From Gammaproteobacteria bacterium (lineage in GTDB: Bacteria > Pseudomonadota > Gammaproteobacteria > PS1 > Pseudothioglobaceae), in NCBI GenBank assembly GCA_029941485.1, contig JAPYOZ010000013.1, positions 1 to 19,130 of the forward strand: DNA of 19,130 bases. Reading direction: 5' to 3'. The notes under the pieces were generated by a model that made no database searches, was not told the origin of the DNA, and worked only from the letters and a program-made list of their open reading frames with translations. Positions 14,636 through 19,130 of this stretch are shown piece after piece; the stretch's first letter is position 1; every line of letters starts with the position of its first letter. The position numbers were made by a program, and so were the translations under genes.

Positions 14636-16729
14636 ATGGAAATGAATATCGTTACAAAAAGCTTTGCCATGGGCAAACACACAATTACATTAGAAACTGG
14701 TCGTATCGCTAGACAAGCACACGGTGCAGTATTAGCAAGCATGGATGACACACAAGTATTAGTTACTGTGGTTGGCTCTAAAGAAATGCGCCCGGGACAA
14801 GATTTCTTCCCGCTTTCAGTGGATTACATTGAAAAAACATACGCTAATGGTAAGATTCCTGGTGGTTTTTTAAAGCGTGAAGCAAGACCCAGCGAAAAAG
14901 AAACACTCACATCGCGTTTAATTGATCGCCCTATCCGTCCATTATTCCCTGCTGGTTTTATGAACGAAATTCAAGTTTTAATTACGGTTATTTCTGCCAA
15001 CTCTGAGGTTGATCCAGACATGATTGCAATGCTAGGTGTTTCTGCAGCATTAAGCATCTCTGGTGTTCCATTCAGCGGACCAATTGGTGGCGCTAGAGTG
15101 GGTTACAAAGACGGTGAATACATTCTTAACCCAACTTATTCTGAACTGGCTGATTCAGACCTGGATATGGTTGTAGCCGGTACCAATGAAGCGGTGCTAA
15201 TGGTTGAATCAGAAGCCAACGAACTTTCTGAAGAAATAATGCTAAGCGCAGTTATGCATGCACATGATCAGTATCAAGTAGCCATTACTAACATTGCTGA
15301 GTTTACAGCTGAAGTTGGCGGTGAAAAATGGGATTGGGAAGCTCCTGCTATTAATGAAACGCTGTTAAATAACATTAAATCTCAATTTGGTGTACAAATT
15401 GATGAGGCTTACCAAATTAAAGAAAAATTAGACCGTTACGCTAAAATTGGTGAAATTAAAACTGCCGCTATCAAAGCATTAGTCAGTGACGACGAAGATG
15501 GAAATTCAGCCGATGAAGTTAATAAATACTTCAAGAAAATTGAAAAATCAACCGTTCGTGAGCGCATTCTAAACAACGAACCACGTATTGATGGACGTGA
15601 CAATGAAACTGTGCGTGAACTAAAAATTGAAACTGGCGTATTGGATAATACTCACGGTTCTGCTCTATTCACCCGTGGTGAAACACAAGCATTAGTGGTA
15701 ACCACATTAGGATCTAAGCGCGATGCACAACTCATTGAAAAACTAGAAGCTTCTGAGCGTCAAAATGACTATTTCTTACTGCACTATAATTTCCCTCCGT
15801 ATTGCGTTGGTGAAACGGGTCGTGTTGGAACTACTAAACGTCGTGAAATCGGTCATGGTCGTTTGGCTCGTCGTGGCATTGCTGCTTGTCTTCCAAGCAT
15901 TGAAGAATATCCATACACAATTCGCGTTGTGTCTGAAATTACTGAATCCAACGGATCCAGCTCTATGGCGAGTGTTTGTGGTTCTTCATTATCACTCATG
16001 GATGCCGGTGTACCACTCAAAGCGCCAGTAGCGGGTATTGCAATGGGCCTTGTAAAGGAAGATGATAGATTTACCGTACTAACAGATATCTTGGGTGATG
16101 AAGATCACTTAGGTGACATGGACTTTAAAGTGGCTGGTACATCACGTGGTGTAAACGCTTTACAAATGGACATTAAAATCCAAGGCATCACGCAAGAGAT
16201 TATGGACATTGCCTTGAAGCAAGCGAAAGAAGCGAGATTAAATATCTTAGGTCAAATGAATCAAATAATTTGTGAGCCTAACACATCAAGCAAAAATGCA
16301 CCTAAAACTGCTGTTATCAAAATTGATAAAGATAAGATACGTGATCTTATTGGTAAAGGTGGTGAAACCATTAAAGGCATTATCTCAACATCTGGCGCTA
16401 GTGTCGATGTTGATGACGATGGCAACGTAAACGTTTTTGCTAATACTCAAGAGGGTTATGATAAGGCTGTTCAAATGGTCAAAGATGTGACTGCTGTACC
16501 TGAAGTGGATAAAATTTACTCGGGTAGAGTAGCTAAAATTGTTGAATTCGGTGCCTTTGTTAACATTATGCCTAACCAAGATGGTTTGTTGCACATTTCT
16601 GAAATCGCTCATGAGCGTGTTGAAAAAGTAGAGGATTATCTGAAAGAAGGCGATGAAATCGAAGTAAAAGTACTGGGTGTAGACAGAGGCCGTATTAAAC
16701 TGTCTCGCAAAGTGCTTTTAGATAAATAA
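14636..16729 (+). CDS. pnp: Polyribonucleotide nucleotidyltransferase (PNPase)
   Basis: This 697-residue 3'-5' phosphorolytic exoribonuclease works in mRNA decay and RNA quality control, usually as a trimer and often in the degradosome. It has two RNase PH-like domains. The first includes GGFLKREARPSEKE and SRLIDRPIRPLFP; the second includes GSALFTRGETQALV, GRLARRGI and DILGDEDHLGDMDFKVAGT. They are separated by a helical linker. A KH domain follows at about 555-615 (IRDLIGKGGETIK), then an S1 domain at about 625-693 (GRVAKIVEFGAFVNIMPNQDGLLHISE). I kept the ATG at 14636 because CGGAGA lies 7 bases upstream; a second ATG at 14642 is a possible alternative. A strong terminator follows the gene. 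Confidence 0.97.
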   Translation: MEMNIVTKSFAMGKHTITLETGRIARQAHGAVLASMDDTQVLVTVVGSKEMRPGQDFFPLSVDYIEKTYANGKIPGGFLKREARPSEKETLTSRLIDRPIRPLFPAGFMNEIQVLITVISANSEVDPDMIAMLGVSAALSISGVPFSGPIGGARVGYKDGEYILNPTYSELADSDLDMVVAGTNEAVLMVESEANELSEEIMLSAVMHAHDQYQVAITNIAEFTAEVGGEKWDWEAPAINETLLNNIKSQFGVQIDEAYQIKEKLDRYAKIGEIKTAAIKALVSDDEDGNSADEVNKYFKKIEKSTVRERILNNEPRIDGRDNETVRELKIETGVLDNTHGSALFTRGETQALVVTTLGSKRDAQLIEKLEASERQNDYFLLHYNFPPYCVGETGRVGTTKRREIGHGRLARRGIAACLPSIEEYPYTIRVVSEITESNGSSSMASVCGSSLSLMDAGVPLKAPVAGIAMGLVKEDDRFTVLTDILGDEDHLGDMDFKVAGTSRGVNALQMDIKIQGITQEIMDIALKQAKEARLNILGQMNQIICEPNTSSKNAPKTAVIKIDKDKIRDLIGKGGETIKGIISTSGASVDVDDDGNVNVFANTQEGYDKAVQMVKDVTAVPEVDKIYSGRVAKIVEFGAFVNIMPNQDGLLHISEIAHERVEKVEDYLKEGDEIEVKVLGVDRGRIKLSRKVLLDK

Positions 16730-16752
16730 TCGTCTGATTAACCATCTAATTT

Positions 16753-16780
16753 AAAGCCACCGTTCTAAGGTGGCTTTTTT
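16753..16780 (+). terminator. Rho-independent terminator after pnp
   Basis: AAGCCACC (16754-16761), a 7-base loop, then GGTGGCTT (16769-16776) form a perfect 8-base-pair stem followed by an unbroken T tract to 16780. It begins 24 bases after the pnp stop. Its T tract ends four bases before the start codon of the next gene. Confidence 0.93.
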
Positions 16781-16784
16781 AATC

Positions 16785-17678
16785 ATGCCTATTTATCTAG
16801 TATTTTTATCCGTTGTTGCCATCTGGTCAACCACACCACTTGCTATCCAATGGTCAACATTAGGGTCAAGCTTTAACTTTGGTGTAGCCTCCAGAATGTT
16901 TATTGGCTTAGGGATTTGCCTATTATTATTGCTAATAAAACAACAAAAACTAAACACCAGTAGTATTGCTATTAGTAACTATATCTACGCAGGGGTTGGT
17001 GTGTTTGTGACCATGAGTTTGGTTTATTATTCTTCCCAAAGTATTCCTTCTGGCATTATCTCGGTTGTATTTGGCCTTACCCCAATTATTACTGGAGTGT
17101 TTGCACTGGTATTACTCAAAGAACCTTTCTTTAAATTGCACAAAATAGTTGGACTGTTATTAGGAATAGGTGGACTAATAATTATTTTTGGTCACACACT
17201 AACGATTGCTTCTGAATTAATACTAGGATTATTGGCAGTTACTTTTGCCATGACGTTCCAGTCTTTTATTTCAGTGAAACTCAAACAAATTAATGCAAAT
17301 ATTTCTGCACTAGAAACTACTACTGGAGCATTAATTATTAGCGTACCTTTGTTTATCCTAAGTTGGGCCTTAACCGAAGGCAATATTCCAATCATCACAC
17401 TCAAAGCTACCCTATCAATTGGCTATTTAGCAGTCTTTGGCTCGGTAATTGGCTTTATGTCGTACTATTATCTAATCAGGCATACTAGTGTACGTGTGGT
17501 TGGAATTGTGCCACTAATTACTCCAGTGTTTGCATTACTACTCGGTGCAACTCTTAACTATGAAACCTTAACAAGCACTCAACTAAGCGGTATCATTCTC
17601 GTACTAATTGGCTTGGGCTATTATGAATATGGTGGACAAACAACTCGCAACGGTCTGAATGGAAAAAACAATGGATAA
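16785..17678 (+). CDS. DMT superfamily transporter, EamA family
   Basis: This 297-residue, highly hydrophobic inner-membrane protein has about ten predicted transmembrane helices in two EamA repeats, as in the drug/metabolite transporter superfamily. The N-terminus (FLSVVAIWSTTPLAIQWS) and the segment SQSIPSGIISVVFGLTPIIT resemble family signatures, with the proline-containing helix near PLITPVFALLLGATLNYE in the second repeat. Substrate cannot be told from sequence; relatives export amino acids or other metabolites. I chose the ATG at 16785. An in-frame GTG at 16770 lies in the terminator stem and would add five residues. No Shine-Dalgarno is seen apart from GGTGG inside the terminator hairpin. 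It overlaps slyX by 8-20 bases. Confidence 0.88.
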   Translation: MPIYLVFLSVVAIWSTTPLAIQWSTLGSSFNFGVASRMFIGLGICLLLLLIKQQKLNTSSIAISNYIYAGVGVFVTMSLVYYSSQSIPSGIISVVFGLTPIITGVFALVLLKEPFFKLHKIVGLLLGIGGLIIIFGHTLTIASELILGLLAVTFAMTFQSFISVKLKQINANISALETTTGALIISVPLFILSWALTEGNIPIITLKATLSIGYLAVFGSVIGFMSYYYLIRHTSVRVVGIVPLITPVFALLLGATLNYETLTSTQLSGIILVLIGLGYYEYGGQTTRNGLNGKNNG

Positions 17679-17877
17679 CAAAATTACTGAACTGGAAGAA
17701 AAATTTTCTCATCTTGATCATTCGGTTGAAGAACTCAACGATGTAATTTTCCGTCAAACACAAAAAATTGATAAACTAGAAGCAATGATTAAACATTTAT
17801 CAACTCAATTAGAACAACTCAACGATGAACAAAAAGGAGATACTCAAGTAATTGATGATCGACCGCCTCATTATTAA
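17659..17877 (+). CDS. slyX: SlyX family protein
   Basis: This protein of 72 residues (68 if started at the ATG at 17671) is a short coiled coil with heptads such as ITELEEKFSHLDHSVEELNDVIFRQTQKIDKLEAMI. Its C-terminus ends in RPPHY, the conserved PPHY ending of SlyX. SlyX has no established biochemical role; in E. coli it lies near the FKBP-type isomerase gene slyD. The start at 17659 lacks a ribosome site. GGA at 17661-17663 is 7 bases before 17671, which makes the shorter form quite possible. It overlaps the transporter gene and is probably translated from the same mRNA. The gene converges on hopJ with 12 bases between the stops. Confidence 0.88.
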   Translation: MEKTMDNKITELEEKFSHLDHSVEELNDVIFRQTQKIDKLEAMIKHLSTQLEQLNDEQKGDTQVIDDRPPHY

Positions 17878-17889
17878 GGACGTCTTTAA

Positions 17890-18228
17890 CTACTTTCTAT
17901 TCAGTACCGGGGAATCAAACTTTAAACCGTCCCAACCGTAAGTAATAAAATTACGGATATTTCCATGAGAATCACTCTCAGGTGTATTGAGCACGTCTTG
18001 ATAGTATTGGCCAAAACAATGCAGTGTCTCTAACTGGGTTAATTGATGAATAGCGGCAAAACAAAACAACTTGGCACTGCCTTGATTTTCATCTAAAGTA
18101 TTCTCAACCTCACCATTGGTAAATGCAGAAGGCGTATAGTCATAGTCATCTTCAATCAAGTCAATCAAATCTTCGAATTTCATTCTCGCGCCCGATCTAA
18201 GCTCTTCTAAATATTCCTCTTGTGTCAT
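17890..18228 (-). CDS. HopJ type III effector family protein
   Basis: This 112-residue soluble, acidic protein matches the HopJ family: FEDLIDLIEDDYDYTPSAFTNGEVENTLDENQGSAKLF, then LHCFGQYYQDVLNTPESDSHGNIRNFITYGWDGLKF near the C-terminus. The family is named after a Pseudomonas syringae effector candidate. It is widespread in bacteria without type III secretion and has no firmly known function. No signal peptide or secretion gene is nearby here, so a housekeeping role is more likely than virulence. A strong Shine-Dalgarno (AGGAGGGAGA on the minus strand) directly precedes the ATG. It lies 27 bases downstream of the aceE stop on the same strand and is probably co-transcribed with it. Confidence 0.87.
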   Translation of the reverse strand: MTQEEYLEELRSGARMKFEDLIDLIEDDYDYTPSAFTNGEVENTLDENQGSAKLFCFAAIHQLTQLETLHCFGQYYQDVLNTPESDSHGNIRNFITYGWDGLKFDSPVLNRK

Positions 18229-18255
18229 TCTCCCTCCTATTTGAAATTATTTGAC

Positions 18256-19130
18256 TTACACAGTCATTGGGTTTGGTTTACTGGTATTTATACCGTATTT
18301 TTCAACCGCTTGTGCAACTACTGACTCGTCCATCTCACCTTCATCAACCAAAGCTTTAAGTGCTGCTAAAGTTACATAATTAGCATCCACTTCAAAGAAG
18401 TCTCTAAGTGCAGCCCGTGAATCAGAGCGACCAAAGCCGTCAGTTCCTAACACTTCATAACGATTCGGAATGTATTTACGCACTTGCTCGGCATAGTTAC
18501 GCATGTAGTCCGTAGTCGCAATAACAGGGCCTTTAGTGGCTGATAAGCATTGAGTAATGTACGGCACTTGTGGCTCATTAGTGCTGAATCGATTTTCTCG
18601 GTCAATCGCTTGCGCTTCACGGGTTAATTCGTTAAAACTGGTAACTGACCAAATACTTGATTTAACGTCCCAATCGTCTGCTAACATTTGTGCCGCTTTT
18701 TCAACCTCTCTTAGAATAGTACCACAACCTAAGAGTTGCACTTCAGTTTTACTGCTACCCACTTCTTTAAGCGGGTAAATGCCTTTAATAATACCTTGTT
18801 CAGTATCTTTTGGCATTTCTGGATGAGTGTAAAGCTCATTCATGGTTGTTATGTAGTAAAAAACATTTTCATGTTTTTCATACATTCTATAAAGACCACT
18901 GCGAATAATAACTGCTAATTCATAAGCGTACGTAGGGTCGTAAGAAATACAATTTGGAATGGTGTTTGCCACTAACAAAGAATCACCATCTTGATGCTGT
19001 AATCCTTCACCATTTAGCGTTGTACGTCCTGCCGTACCTCCGATCAAGAAACCTTTGGCTTGCATATCTCCTGCCGCCCAAGCCAAATCACCCACACGTT
19101 GGAAACCAAACTTAGAATAATAAATGTAGA
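18256..19130 (-). CDS. aceE: Pyruvate dehydrogenase E1 component, homodimeric type, C-terminal part (partial)
   Basis: The reading frame stays open to the right edge, so only about the last 290 residues of an enzyme of roughly 890 are present. The first visible residues, YIYYSKFGFQRVGDLAWAAGD, continue into GGTAGRTTLNGEGLQHQDG. This matches the E. coli AceE region around active-site H640 (the histidine in GEGLQH). Later landmarks are IPNCISYDPTYAYE, VTSFNELTREAQ and VLGTDGFGRSDSRAALRDFFEVDA. E1p uses thiamine diphosphate to decarboxylate pyruvate and acetylate the lipoyl groups of E2 (AceF). An internal GTG at 19095 is not the start. The gene after it on this strand is hopJ, not aceF. Confidence 0.96.
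   Translation of the reverse strand, partial: YIYYSKFGFQRVGDLAWAAGDMQAKGFLIGGTAGRTTLNGEGLQHQDGDSLLVANTIPNCISYDPTYAYELAVIIRSGLYRMYEKHENVFYYITTMNELYTHPEMPKDTEQGIIKGIYPLKEVGSSKTEVQLLGCGTILREVEKAAQMLADDWDVKSSIWSVTSFNELTREAQAIDRENRFSTNEPQVPYITQCLSATKGPVIATTDYMRNYAEQVRKYIPNRYEVLGTDGFGRSDSRAALRDFFEVDANYVTLAALKALVDEGEMDESVVAQAVEKYGINTSKPNPMTV

Noticed and set aside
17890..18228. HopJ-family gene as evidence for type III secretion or virulence
   Set aside because: No secretion, chaperone or other effector gene is nearby, and the family is widespread in bacteria lacking that system.

Overview
The window is a compact, AT-rich stretch of bacterial chromosome (roughly 40% G+C by eye), almost entirely housekeeping genes with very short gaps and many overlapping starts and stops. 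The gene set and protein sequences point to a gammaproteobacterium: a dnaX-ybaB-recR block, SlyX ending in PPHY, an E1p-type (AceE) pyruvate dehydrogenase, a YgiM-like SH3 protein, an Rof-like protein, a RoxA/YcfD-type oxygenase and a nickel-type GloA. The low G+C, tight packing and gene order suggest a streamlined marine or symbiotic lineage such as the SUP05/Thioglobus group. That placement is inference from memory; no search was run.

Layout. (1) 1-3698, plus strand: a probable peptidoglycan-turnover operon. It holds the 3' end of an MltB-type lytic transglycosylase, a D-Ala-D-Ala carboxypeptidase, a D-amino-acid transaminase, and the MurNAc salvage pair amgK-murU. All junctions overlap or are a few bases apart. 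(2) 3761-6413, plus strand: the signal recognition particle RNA gene ffs, then dnaX, ybaB and recR. (3) 6410-7918: gloA on the minus strand, an uncharacterised SAM methyltransferase on the plus strand, then a minus-strand pair of a GIY-YIG protein and an Rof-like Rho antiterminator. (4) 7982-13219, plus strand: a small exported c-type cytochrome, then valS, a YgiM-like SH3/coiled-coil membrane protein and guaB, the last three tightly joined. (5) 13354-16780, plus strand: roxA, then pnp with a clear intrinsic terminator. (6) 16785-17877, plus strand: a DMT/EamA transporter overlapping slyX. (7) 17890-19130, minus strand: the C-terminal part of aceE, running off the right edge, followed by a HopJ-family gene.

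There is no gene-free stretch over 300 bases. The longest gaps are 3699-3895, most of which is ffs, and 14440-14635 before pnp, where I recognise only the pnp ribosome binding site. I see no tRNA or rRNA genes, CRISPR arrays, insertion sequences, phage genes or toxin-antitoxin pairs.

How the genes fit together: region 1 would cut and trim peptidoglycan and supply or recapture D-amino acids and MurNAc as UDP-MurNAc. Region 2 joins protein targeting with replication and recombination. Regions 4 and 5 mix tRNA charging, GMP synthesis, ribosome oxidation and RNA decay. I found no convincing new multi-gene system. The observations most worth checking are the two A9 runs in dnaX, which could yield a truncated gamma-like subunit; the peptidoglycan recycling operon; the transporter start codon placed just after the pnp terminator; and the aceE-hopJ pairing without aceF.
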